From Capronia americana (taxonomy: Eukaryota; Ascomycota; Eurotiomycetes; Chaetothyriales; Herpotrichiellaceae): a stretch of DNA of 64,000 bases. Under the pieces are notes generated by a model. That model was not told the DNA's origin. It saw only the letters and a program-made list of their open reading frames with translations, and did not search any database. Shown piece after piece: positions 51,180 through 62,800 of this stretch (within the stretch, counting starts at the first letter, position 1; every line of letters starts with the position of its first letter). The stretch is from NCBI GenBank assembly GCA_016110215.1, contig JADWQD010000010.1, forward strand, positions 558,001 to 622,000, written 5' to 3'. The translations under genes were made by a program, and so were the position numbers.

Positions 51180-54100
51180 ATGGCTGCCGCAGCGGTAGCA
51201 GGGAGCGAGGACTCCCTCAACAACGGCCTCCACGCGTCCGTAGATGGCATGACGGACCCCTTCGTGGACGACGGCCAGCCGAGGCACTCATTCCACGCCC
51301 ACCGCTACTCTAGTCTAGTCGACCCCGAGTCAATAGCGCTGGGCGCAAGCATGTCCCCATCGCACGTCAAGCGCAGCCTGGTTGCGCATCTCGCTGAGAC
51401 AGAACGCCGACTGCACGATACGCAAAAGCTCGGAGAGTCCCTGCTCCTGCAGCAGTCCGAACTCAATGACAAATTGCGCGAAGTGGAGGAGCAGCAAGGC
51501 GAGGCGGAAATTACGCCAGAACTGCGGCAACGACTCGCCGATCTAGAGAAGGAACACAATGATGTCGGGAAGGAGATCGCACGGGCACTGCTGGGCCCTA
51601 AATCTAGGGCCGTCAGTGGGGAAGAGAAGCCAGGATTGGAGCCATCAGTATATGCAAGCCAAGCGACAGCATCTCCCTCGAAGGTGATGGCTCCTAGTCG
51701 ACGGCAACGGAATCAACCCAGCAACCGTGGAGACGACCTCCAACTCGCCGCCGATATCAGTACCTCGCTCCTCGCTCAAGTGCGCCAGCTCCAAATGGCG
51801 GTCGCGGAACGAGACGAGCTTCTGAAAGAGGCCAAGTCGGAGCGTGATCGGCTGGAAAAGGATGCCGCCATATTTGGCCAGCGTTTGCGAGCTCTGGATG
51901 AGAGTGAACAAAAATATAAAGACGAGAACTGGAATCTGGAAACGCAAACACACGAATTGCTCGCGGCTGCTCGCGAAGCAGCCGATCGCGAAAAAAGGCT
52001 AAATGCCACCTTGGCTACCACGGCAGCTGAGAAAAGCCGACTGCAAAGTGAGATGGACGAGATCAGGGTCGCCTATGAGAAATTATCAACTGACCACGCA
52101 GCGGCCAAGAAGGCCCACGACTCTGAGCTGCATACCCTCAAACGCACAATAGATTTGGGCGATAGTGAAAGGTCGTCACTACAGCACAAGATCGAGGAGT
52201 TGACGGCTCAAAATCAGGAACTCGCCCGAGCCGTTACTGCTCGCATCCGCACTAACCACCCAGAGACGGCTCCATTGACCGACGAGCACGAGGAGAGTTT
52301 GGAAGATGTCGACCCCCTGGAACAATCACCGCCCCCGTCACCTACCAAGGCCACTCCGAGACCTGGAGCGTTGGAGTCGGAGACACTGCGCAGCTCTCTA
52401 CACCACGCACACCGAATGATTCAAAACCTCAAGAACAACATTCACCGTGAGAAGACGGAGAAGATTGAACTCAAACGAATGCTTCAGGACGCCAGGGACG
52501 AGCTTGAGCAACGACGAGGGGACGGTCCGTTGGGAAGCGGGAACAAACGCCAGAAGACCAAGTCTGACACTTCCAAGAAGCAAATCCGTCCTGACATGCT
52601 GGGAGGAAGCCGGCGGGCTCGAACCGATGTCGAGCTTGAAGATGAAGACTGGGAAGATCACACAGTCGACACGCCGACGCATGGCTTCGCTCCGAGGCAT
52701 CTGGCTGTGCCGGGCCATGGCGAAGGCACCACAGACGCAAGCGATGCGTACCAGACTGCGAACGAGACAGAAGGTAACTTCGAAACGGCGGATGAGAGGC
52801 AGACCACGGAGAGCGAGGACTTCCAGACCGGCGCAGAAAGTCTGGCTGGCGATAGCACAGATGACCTTACCGAGACCGAAGATACAGCTTCACATCGGGC
52901 AGGTCCCCGCCACGGTCCTAGACCGACTCTCACGTTCAAGCCAGCCGGCGACCGGCAGTCCTTCATTAGCACTGCTTCAGATGACGATGAGCTCAAGACA
53001 CCCAAAGTCTCCCAAAGTCACAAATTCCGTCTGAGGAATGGACGGCAATCATTTGCTCGGTCTAGGGTGCCTACGGATACCACTCCCACAAACTTGTACC
53101 CGGAAGCTCTTTCGCAGGATTCTCCAGCAACCGTCGCGAGTGAGCGCAGCCCACCTCCTGGTGGACAGAGCTTGTTCGCGGAGCTGGGCGATCTTGATGA
53201 GACCGCCAGCTTTGGGACTCCGAGCAGAGTAGCTAGTCTCGCTTCAGCGGCGTCGACGCCTGGCATTCCTGCGTATACACCAAGCAGACGGGTGACTCAA
53301 CAAGAGGCGCCAAGGAGCGCGGTGAAGGCGTCCATGGTTGATGCTGGGACAATGACTGAGGTGCCAGAGCCGGAACCGGCTCCTGTGACACAGTTCGCGG
53401 CTGCAAACGTGAGCGAAGTGCCTGCCACTGACAACACTAGAGCGCAGTCGCCGCTTCCCTCTGATTTTCCCCTGCCTCCTACAGCTCCAACCTCGCCTGT
53501 CAAAAACACTGACCACAGCACTCAGTACACTCCGCAGACGAGTCCGATCAGGAACACCGCTTTCATCACTCCTCCAAAGACTGTTTGGGATGAGGCACAA
53601 AGTCCAGAAGCTGTCCAAGCAGAAGACGTGGCTTCGCCTCAGACACCTAGGCGATTCGACTATTCCGGCCTTGTAATGCACGACACTACACCTGCATCCC
53701 CTGACACCCCTCAACAGCTCGTGCCACCTGAAAATAAGACCCTGACCTTCTCTACGATTCGATCTCAAGCGAGTGAACCAATTGGAACTCCTCCCAAGCC
53801 ATCCTTTACGGGCGTCGCCGCTGCCACCCAGTCTGATGACTTACCGAGCCCTCCTCGAAAGGCAGAGAAGGCAGCAGGAGCTGGTTTGTTTGCTTCCGCC
53901 GCAGCCGCGTTGGGCTTGGCCAAATCCAAGGACAACCGTGGCCCCGTGGTGGCAGAAGATGAGACAAGTGAGCCTGAGAGGGTAATCGAACAGACTGTAG
54001 CGGAAAAGGATCTCCCTCTCCAAGACATACCTGGAAACAGCGTCTCTTCGAAGGCGATCACACCACGTCTAGACAAGCAGGAGGAAGAGCAACCGCGGCC

Positions 54101-55943
54101 GGTTACTATCAGCCACGACCAGTCCTCTCAAACACTCCTCACTGCCTCACAAATCGAGGAAGCCCTTCGACCTAAGACCGCAGTCCCTACGCCTGTTCCT
54201 GGACTGGTACAGCCGGGGCAGAATGCCACGAGACTTCTCAGCCTACTGCCTACCACGGAAGATGCTCAAAGCCATGACCATGATAGCTTAGCCACTACGA
54301 AGCAAACCCTTGAGTTTGCTCCAGCTATTGCCGGCCCGGTACCGTCGCCGGTCAAGCGCCCTTCTAGCGCGTCAAGCCGGCGTGCATCTTTTGCCGCGGC
54401 ACACCCACCTCTTCCGTCAGACCACAAGGAAGCCATAGCAAAAGCTAGCGAACGTGCCACCTCGCCGACAAAAGAAGTTAGCAGGGCGACGGTTATGGGC
54501 CCGCCTGTTCTTCCTGCTTCGGCCATGCGTCGACCTCGTACTCCGGGAGAATCTATGCGGTCGCCGACTCGGGACAGCAACGCTCCCAGAACCTCCAACG
54601 TCAGTCGCACTCAACGTGGCACTGTCACGTCTCAACTATCTCATCGTTCGTCTGTGTCGTCTTTTGCCTCGGAAATTGATGAACGATTCAACATGCACCA
54701 ACCAGGACAAATGTCTGCTCACGGCTTCGGTACAGACCCAAGAATCATCCAGGCTATTACCCAGACGATGATTGGTGAGTTCTTGTGGAAATACACACGA
54801 AAGGCCGGCCGTTCGGAAATGTCAGAGACGCGACATCGTCGGTATTTCTGGGTACATCCCTACACCAAGACCCTGTACTGGTCCGATCAAGACCCACAAA
54901 CAGCTGGAAGGACCGAGTTGAAGGCCAAGAGTGTGCTGATAGAAAGCATCCAAGTGGTGTCAGACGACAATCCCATGCCACCTGGGCTCCACAGAAAGAG
55001 CCTGGAAGTAGTTACTCCAGGGCGACGGGTCAGATTCACCGCAAGTACAGGCCAAAGACACGAGACCTGGTATAATGCGCTCAACTATCTGCTTCTCCGT
55101 GGCGAGGAACAATATTCTGCCGGCGGTAATGACATCACCAGAGATGACATTGACGAATTCAATGTCAACGGCGCTGGGTATGGTGCTACACTGGTACCAG
55201 GAGGCAGTCGCATGAGTCTTTCAAGCTACAACTCTAGGACAACTCGTGGCTCAGCTGCCCAACGACAGCAGCTGCCGCCTGGACTGGTTGCCTCTAGCAG
55301 CACACCTCGCATGCCTCGGGAGTCTTTGACGAGCCGCACAGCACCAAACTCGACCGTGCGAAGAAGTCGGGCTGAACAATCGCAAGAGGCCGAGAAAGAC
55401 CGCACGGTGCGTGCTAGCAGTGTCAACCGCTTTTCGCGCATGTTGGGGTCAGTGACGGGCCGCACCTCAAGAATGAGCGAACAGCAAGCCGCCACGACTA
55501 CTCCTACTGTCGGTCGAACGAGAAGCGAAGGAGGAAGTATCTACGACGCTAGCGTCGTGAGTGATGGTCACAAAGACTCAGCAGAGGAGTTAAGGCGGGA
55601 GATGTTGCGCCAGGAGGAGGCCGCCTGGTCGGGGGGGCTGGAGAATGTGCGCGCTTGCTGCGATGGTGCGTCTAGTTCCCAATTGTGTTTTTGCGTGCTG
55701 GAAACCGCTGACATGTGAATCTGTGCTATAGGCAAACACGACGTCTCGACGCTAAGTCACAGTCATCGCCACGCTTCTACCGCTGGTCACGGGCACCGAA
55801 ACATCGGCGCGAGTTTCAGTCTGAGAGGATCAACCAGGAGGCGAGAGCAGAGCTCAACGCCGGGTCCAGCTGCCCCGTCAGCGGCATCAGCGATGCCCGC
55901 TACTACACCTACGAGACAGGCGGCTGCCGCCACAGCGTCATAG
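51180..55943 (+). CDS. apsA: Cortical nuclear-migration protein ApsA (Num1/Mcp5-like)
   Basis: There are two exons, 51180-55665 and 55732-55943, giving 1565 aa. The 66-bp intron (GTGCGT donor, CTATAG acceptor) joins CCDG to KHDVSTLSH; without it the frame would end 18 codons after the splice site. ApsA anchors dynein at the cell cortex for nuclear positioning (A. nidulans ApsA, yeast Num1, S. pombe Mcp5). An N-terminal coiled-coil region spans about residues 60-340 (HLAETERRLHDTQKLGESLL, LQMAVAERDELLKEAKSERD) and a second short one about 400-445. A long disordered SP/TP-rich middle follows. A C-terminal PH domain lies at about residues 1197-1310 (GEFLWKYTRKAG, RRYFWVHPYTKTLYWS, HETWYNALNYLL) for phosphoinositide binding at the membrane. 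The ATG at 51180 is the first in frame. Confidence 0.94.
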
Positions 55944-57149
55944 AGGGCGTTGCGGCTGTGCAGGTCCACACTGTTGGATGGGGTGGATTAATTGACACCA
56001 TTTCCCCGGCTTCGTTCGGTGGACTCTTTCCTAGTTGTCGTGAGAAAACTCGACGGTTTTGCGAATTTGGACAAATCACCCCACTACTGCTACATTTTCT
56101 TACCTCCCAAAATGCTTTGACAGCATCGCAACGGGTTGCCTTGACGAATTCATGACGGGCTGGAAGGGATAGGACCGGTGTTGCCAGATGCTGGGCTTGT
56201 GCAAGGGTTGGAGGTATGGGGATACATGTTCCTAAGATCTTCCTCGCTAGTACTTAGTACGTACGTACGTGTGCAGAATGATTCGAGATGAGTGCATGTC
56301 CAAGCTGCCCGCTCGATGGTGCGATCGGTCTCATCCGTTTGGCGACATATTGGATGCTGGAGCCTGAATCTCAAAGGTGCCTGCTTGCTGCTGATACGCT
56401 AGATTTTCATCACGGCATCCAGCAGAGGGGAAGGGGCTTGTTGGTGTCCGGGGGAGGGGAGAGGTGTTAAAACTTGGTGGAAATCGCAGGCAAGACATCG
56501 CCAGGACAGGATAGGCCCAGGCCGTTCATTCGTCAATTGCTGTGTCGTGATATGTGATATCGTCGCTCATTCTGAGCCTCTACGTGATATATAGTTGGCG
56601 GTCTCACCCTCTGTCACCCGAGAAGGGGTGGTTCAGATGAGTGTGCATCTCAGCCCTGCTCCTCTCTATGCGATTATACCCTCTCCCCACCTCGGATGCT
56701 GTCCTTCACTCTGAGACTCTGTTGCCGAGTCCTTCACATTTTTTCCCCTCGTAGGTTGCGCGCTCCTCCTGGCCGTGTTGGTTGGTTTCTTGTGTCTGCG
56801 TATCCCTTCTCCTCGTAGACTCGGCTCCTACAACCCTAGTCGCGTCATTTTCTCCGCATATATGCGATGATGTCCTGCGTAAATCGCTTCCGCCAGTCAA
56901 CCGCACGGTGCATTAGCTGCGCGGCTTCTGATATGTCCCACGTCTTGGCGTTTTCATCTGCTGACGGAGCCGAAGTTGGAAGCGCGTGTTGGGGAGGCTA
57001 TCTGCAGGATGCGCCATGGGGGACTTCTTCCTGAGACGGATATGTCCATCTTTGTCCCGCAAACCCCCAACCTCAGTTTGATAGGCGTCGCAGCCACATA
57101 CCTGTCAGGGATAATTGTGGTGTTTGCAACTCCAATAAGTTTGACCCGA
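55944..57149. other. Convergent intergenic 1.2 kb, no gene seen
   Basis: This gap lies between the 3' ends of ApsA (plus) and FYV10 (minus). It contains a TACG run (GTACGTACGTACGTGTGC, about 56259) and pyrimidine-rich stretches. Nothing else was seen. Confidence 0.5.
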
Positions 57150-58506
57150 TCACATGATATAAACCTTGCGGACCTGATCCCAGGCGAAGGTCTCTCCAGT
57201 GGTCGGATCCCTGACCTCTCCTTCCTTGCCAATCTGCAGATCTTGCATGCCATCAGTTCCGGCGCCTCCTCCACCGGCCATGACGAGTTTTCTCTGTAGC
57301 TCTTCTAGCCGCTCCCGGCCGTATATACGCCCATTCGGTAAGACGACAGGGTCTGGCTCGACGGAGCTTGTTGTATGGTGAGCGTAAGGGACATTGCGGG
57401 CTAGGTCATTTAACTCCATACTGCATATCGGACACAGGGAGGTGTTGATGGCGATGCGGGCGTGGCCCGGGGTCGACGAGCTTGCGGGGTTGTATGCGCT
57501 GTGACATGCCGGCGTCTTCAAGGCGGAAAGGCCCGAAGACAAAGCAACGTGCAAGAGTGGTTGGATCGGTAGTGAGAGCAGCGTATGATGCGTCTCAACG
57601 AATAAGTTGGATAAATGGTGCCATCTCGAGGGGGCGAAGAGGGTTCGATATGGCTCGGCCTGTGTGTCTGGTGACTGGGCCAGCAAACCAGCCGCTTCCA
57701 TGATGGCTTGTGCGCGGGATGAAGTATGCGGCGTCAAATGCTGTTGAGCGTATTGTCTTGCCTCGAGTTTCTTAGGCGTTGTACCTGCTCGGACCAGTTC
57801 GATGAACTGCTGCAGCCTCAGTTCAAATTCCAAGTCGGTCGTTTTGTATGGCGTTTGAGTCATCTTCTTGAGCTGAGCCCTGTTCTCATTGATCCAGGCG
57901 ATGGCTTCCTTTGTCTCTCCTCTGGTGAGGGAAGAAGCAATTTTGTGGCACGTAATGAATGTGTCGAGGTCGATCAGATGAGAGATTTGCTTTGCCTCGG
58001 CCAGCGAGGAGGCAGTTTTGGAGTAGCCAGAACGGAGGAGGTAGTCGATCATCAGCCGGTCAAGGCGGGTTCGGGACCATTGCTCGTACTTGACGTCCAC
58101 CAAGGAGGGAATTTCGTACAGGTCTTGGAGGTGCTTGATACGCTTGGCCGAGTGGTCATGTAGGGCTTCCTCTTCGGTGTGCAGTTTCTCCAGCTTGCGC
58201 TTAAAGTTTTGCATTCTCTGAATCATGGCGTCGAGGGAGGCGAGAGTCTGATCCGGGGTTTGGGACGAGCTGAGGGCCGCGTTGGCTGTCTCTTTGAGGG
58301 CGGGCAGGATGTAGTCGCGTTCTCGCTCCACATAGCGTTGTGTGTTTCTGAAATTCCGTTTGACGAGTTCATGGGGGAGTCGGAGGAGAGGCTGGTCCTG
58401 TGCATCTACCCGTCAGATGCTGCAACTGGGAACCGGGTGAGCCCATACATACGAGAAGGATATGACTGTCCGGGTTGAGTTTGGCGGCGGTGAATTCTGC
58501 TGCCAT
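57150..58506 (-). CDS. FYV10: GID/CTLH ubiquitin ligase RING-like subunit (Fyv10/Gid9, MAEA)
   Basis: There are two exons, 58506-58453 and 58397-57150, giving 433 aa. The 55-bp intron (GTATGT donor, CACAG acceptor) joins NPDSHILL to DQPLLRLPHEL, the conserved N-terminus. Domains in order: a coiled-coil region (about 40-115), LisH (about 130, LDRLMIDYLLRSGYSKTASS), CTLH (DLDTFITCHKIASSLTRGET), CRA, and a degenerate RING from about residue 340 (CPICSMELND ... GRIYGRERL). With the RING subunit Gid2/RMND5 it forms the catalytic module of the GID complex, which in yeast degrades gluconeogenic enzymes when glucose returns. The length is between human MAEA (396 aa) and yeast Fyv10 (516 aa). Confidence 0.95.
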
Positions 58507-59259
58507 TGTGCAGTCGGACGGCTGTCAATGGGCGAGCTTGCAAAGTGACAGTCGTCGTTTCGTCAAGGCAGATCAGGCTTTCCACCACTTCAGACCGGTC
58601 TCTTCGTTACCAAGTTAGTGAATGAGTTGAAAGTGAGGGCGTACGACGTCGACAAGTGTGCACGCGGGCTTCAAGCGGCGGGAGTGTTTGCGCCGCCGTA
58701 GCGGCTACGGTAAAGCACACCACATTGTTCCCTAATCTACACACGAGAGCAACAGAGCAATGACGATAAATGACCTTCATTCTTTACATTACGAAGGACT
58801 CAAAGCCTGTTCATTACCTTCGACGACCCTTGTATCACCAGCACCTCTTGTGAATTCTGTCTACGCCCGCTTGTAATCGATTGGGCCACTGAACTTGGTT
58901 CAAGAGCAAGGTAAATTTCCTCGCCCAACGTCCATCGAGGTTGAGTGACGCCGATGTTGTCCGCCCACAAACCGGTGAGCCATTGGTGACCGCACAGTGC
59001 CGCACAAGGGACAAGTGAAGGAGACGGAGACACGTGCTCATCTTCGCAAAGTCTCCTACCGCTTGTCACACGATCTAGAACCGGCAAAGAAGTAAATTTG
59101 TACCATACCGAACATCATACCGTCATGGTCACCCGCAGAAGAGTCGAGTCTTTCCTTTTGCTATGCCGAGTTGCTGGTGGTGAAGCCGGGGACAATCGCA
59201 GCTTCTTTCCCGCAAAAGTGTATAGGAAGGGACAATCACTTTCAAACCGCCTAGGGCGT
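58507..59259. other. FYV10 upstream region
   Basis: This holds the FYV10 promoter and leader. A minus-strand frame at 58800-59087 is open and reads somewhat like an exon (WADNIGVTQPRWTLGEEI), with a possible acceptor near 59070, but it could not be joined to a gene. Confidence 0.35.
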
Positions 59260-59845
59260 TCAACCACCTAAACTACCAGTTGTGAGTTCTATTGCCGAAA
59301 TATTTTGTCCACAGATAAGGTCGTAGTCCCGTAAAAGACCGTTACCCTCAAAGCCTTCAGGTCCAACGGGCAATAGGTGGTCTACCCGCTGCATGTACGT
59401 TAGCGGGCTGCGACGTTCTGGATGGGAGGTCATCTGCTTCCTGGACATCAGTGCAGTATGGATATGTGAACCAGATCTAGTAATGCCCAGATCTCGTGGC
59501 TTAGGACAATGTCAGGCATAACAGAACCCACACTCGAGATCTGACGATCCATCTTGATGTCCAAAGTTCGTCCTATTTCCACAGGCTTAGTCTGCCCCAG
59601 CGGCGCTACATACCCATTAGAAGCATCACATAACAGGTGGCTCAAAGTCAAATAACGCCAGGCAGCGTCCGAAAGCTCGCTCCAGTGGAGGAAGGGAGCA
59701 TAGAGTGTTTCGTAGCGTCGACCTAAGGGGGCGAGATATGATGACCATTTAGCTGGCGTTGGATTCTGAGATTCTGCATAACAAGACCCAAGAGGCCCCT
59801 TAGGATACTCTTCCAGGCATCGGAGAATGGCCAGAGAACCTTTTC
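59260..59845 (-). CDS. Two exon-like pieces of an unidentified gene, 5' end unknown
   Basis: Two minus-strand blocks look like true exons. Block B (59845-59472) is preceded by a textbook branch site and acceptor (GCTAACC ... TGCTTTCAG) and reads KGSLAILRCLEEYPKGPLGS, then WSELSDAAWRYLTLSHLL. Block C (59388-59260) is also preceded by GCTAACGTACATGCAG and reads RVDHLLPVGPEGFEG to a TGA. Joining them at 59472 keeps the frame but uses a weak GTTCAC donor. No upstream exon of the right phase with an ATG was found; the candidate region meets a stop. It may be a gene with an unseen first exon or a decayed gene. The family is not recognised. Confidence 0.3.
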
Positions 59846-62800
59846 CTGAAAGCAAGCAGCAATTTGGGTTAGCAAAGTCTTGACTATGGTTTCTCGGCCT
59901 CGGCCTTGGAGAGGCACCCGTTGTTCTAGAATGTCATTAGACATGTTGGTCGACCGTAAAGTAGAGTATGTCTTGGAATCCAGAACATGTGGCTGATGCT
60001 GGTGGAATCTAGGCCCCCAAAGACACTTTCGTATCCGCAATGCAACAGGGCGCTTCGCTACATCAATGACGCCGGGTCGCAACTTTTAGCTATTTCAGTG
60101 CTCCAAGGAGCTGTCCTTGATCGACCTTGCATGCATACATCCTTTGTAGGCGTTCGAGCTGACCCAAGCGTGAGGCGTTTGGTTCGTGAACAAAGCCAGT
60201 GGCCATCGAGCAATCGCTAGACCCAAGGGCTGAGTCCTGCGGGGTCCCAGATGTGGTCACCTGCCCACTTCATCACGAGTAGGAACAAGACATGTTAGGG
60301 AAGCGCGAGTTGCAACGGGTTGTCCCTGGTGAGGAGCGCAAGAAAGGCAACGGGGATGGAGACTGAAGTGAAGATTTGATGGTCTAGACCAGAGATCGCC
60401 CTTTGTGTATCCAGCCCCTGGACAGCGTCTTGTGGCCGGAGTATGGATGGAGCTGGCGTGTTCGACCCGGACACGAAGGCGTGGGAGGTACTCGTACAAT
60501 AGTGAGGACGGAGTGAACGAAGGTGCGCCAGCAGAGGCGGGGTAAGAAGCTCAACAGCCCCAATTACAGCATTGCCGGGGGCTTTGATAGGTCATGTTCC
60601 GTTGCCCAATGTTGGCCATGTTCAGCTCGGACCAAACGACTCGAGCTTTTCTCACGTCGCCCTTGCGTGCCCCCTGTGTAGGTGAGGCGTAATCAATGGT
60701 GGACATTCGTCCTGGAGGGTGGCGATCGCGGGGCTTGGGCAGATCAAGCAACGGTTGAGGTCAAGATTGCCTGCCACATGCATAATGATGATGAGACAGA
60801 CTTTCATATCTACGAACCTGAAACGACTGCCTCGATATTACAGCACTCGTATGGAGACGCATTCCCAACGAACTCCGCAATAGCCATGACCGAGGGCTGC
60901 ACACCGTCTGCGATTTTTCTGCTGCCGGCGAAAGCGCACCCTGACTGGTTGGCGAGGGTGCGAGAAATTGGTATTCCTGAAGATCACCAGGGAGGAACCC
61001 TCGCGAGGGTAGGCAGAAGTGTCGTGGCAAAGGTGCGAGGCTCAAACACTCCTCACAACTTCTCGATGTGGAGGTGATCGTCCGGCCCGCAGCTGGCGGG
61101 TATTACGGGTTTATGGTCGCTGTTTCCGTAGGAGCCGCCGCACTGGTAGGTACGTAGGTAGTATGTAGACTGTCCGGAGTACGAGTATTGTGTCTCCGTA
61201 CTCGTCCAGAGCCAGTCACAGACCGTCACCCCTCAGTGAGAGGACTTGGTGATGGGCGCTGGCTCGCTTCTCCTGGGTAAGCGAACTCCATTGGCTCATA
61301 TTGGACGACTGCAAAATTCTCACGCGAGACAAGGACGAGTTCGTCCACATATTCAGCGTCTTACACCATGTTGAGCGTCCACCAGCCGTTCAAACCAATC
61401 GCCCGGTAGGGTGCAGGAGATCGTAGAAGCCCTGATGGGATGCCCCAGACGTTCATCGGAAGACATGTGATAGTGCCGACGCGGGCATGAAACATAGGCT
61501 GCTAGATTGTATGGCAGGGAACTCAGACTCTCCAGTAGTTGGTAGACTGCAAGGCAGCTGGCAGTTTCGGCAGGTGGTCACTGGAAATAAGTACTACAGC
61601 TTTGTGAGCAGTCGCAATGTGTACAATGAGTGCTCGAAACTAATTTGAGGGAGCTTGACCGAGATGCACCTAATGTTAAAACTGTGGTTGATGGCTGATG
61701 GAATGTATCGAGGTGTCAATGGCGACTTTCACACCAACAATACTCGTATCAGTGCAGATGGAATAGAGAAAATCACGAATTATTCCGGTGATCGTGTGCA
61801 GAAGTCATTATGCAGTGGCATCCAGCTCGTGGATGCAAACAGGGTGTGGATTTCTATGGCGATGCTCTAATTGCATTCTTCGGTGAACGTTTACCGATAG
61901 TGAGTCGTTGAGGATAAACGACAACAGGAGGCCGCGAGATCTCCGTCCAGGCCACCCAACTTCTCCACAGTAACGGCCCTAACGCTTAGCAAGGTTCAGT
62001 GGCTCTAACTGCTCGTGCTGCCATGCAAGGGCTCCTGTGTGATCGTTATTCGATATCCTCAACATCAGTCTTTCTTTGCCCGTGCCAGGCTGCAGCCGTC
62101 AACTTATCTTCTCTGGGAGGTGCAACCCGGGACATCATGTCATCGAACAGTTGGATGGTAACCTGTGACGAGAAGGTGAGTGTGCTGTGAGTAAAAATGA
62201 AGTCTTGGCGGCGTCCTCGACAATTTTCATGGTGACAAATGTTTGAAGATGCTGGTATGGTGAGATCGCAGAATTCCTGCCGATCAGCAGAGTGGCTTTG
62301 CAGTTACTCGCGAGCTAAGGACAACACTGGATTCTTTATGGGTCTGGAGTCGCTGCGCTTTGGTGCCCCTGGTCGAGTTTGCCTGCCGAACTCCGTGGCG
62401 TGATCGGTGGTAGAAAGAGGGCAGCTTGTGGAGAAATACTTGTACTGGTACTGTAATGCCGGTCTTTTCGTCGGCCAACAAAGTCGCCGACAGAGGATGT
62501 ACCTCTTTTGAGATGCTGGTACGGAGTACTGCTAAAGGAACGGGCGATCTCGTCATACTTCCTCACTGACTACTCACAAAGATTGGATGAAGGCAAGAGT
62601 TAATCGGGTGAGTCTGAGCACACAACGTGCCTCGCATGTCGCTCCCACGACCATAGCTGGAGTTCGAATACTTCCAGTGGCCTTCTGCAAGAGGGACGGC
62701 GGCACTCGCACATCACAAAGTTGTTTCTGATTTCAAAGATCCCGACGGAGTGCTCCCGACAATGATCGAGAACGGGCGCTTAAAACAGCTTCGGATTCGC

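Noticed and set aside
52447..53034. 195-aa open frame within apsA
   Set aside because: Arg-rich shadow frame inside a strongly supported coding exon.
58900..59090. Resemblance of a minus-strand frame (SGRRLCEDEH) to the C-terminus of HET-domain proteins
   Set aside because: Only a short stretch fits, and no HET core motifs were found nearby.
60682..61077. 131-codon plus-strand open frame
   Set aside because: Most of it precedes the first ATG, there is no recognised motif, and no splice model improves it.
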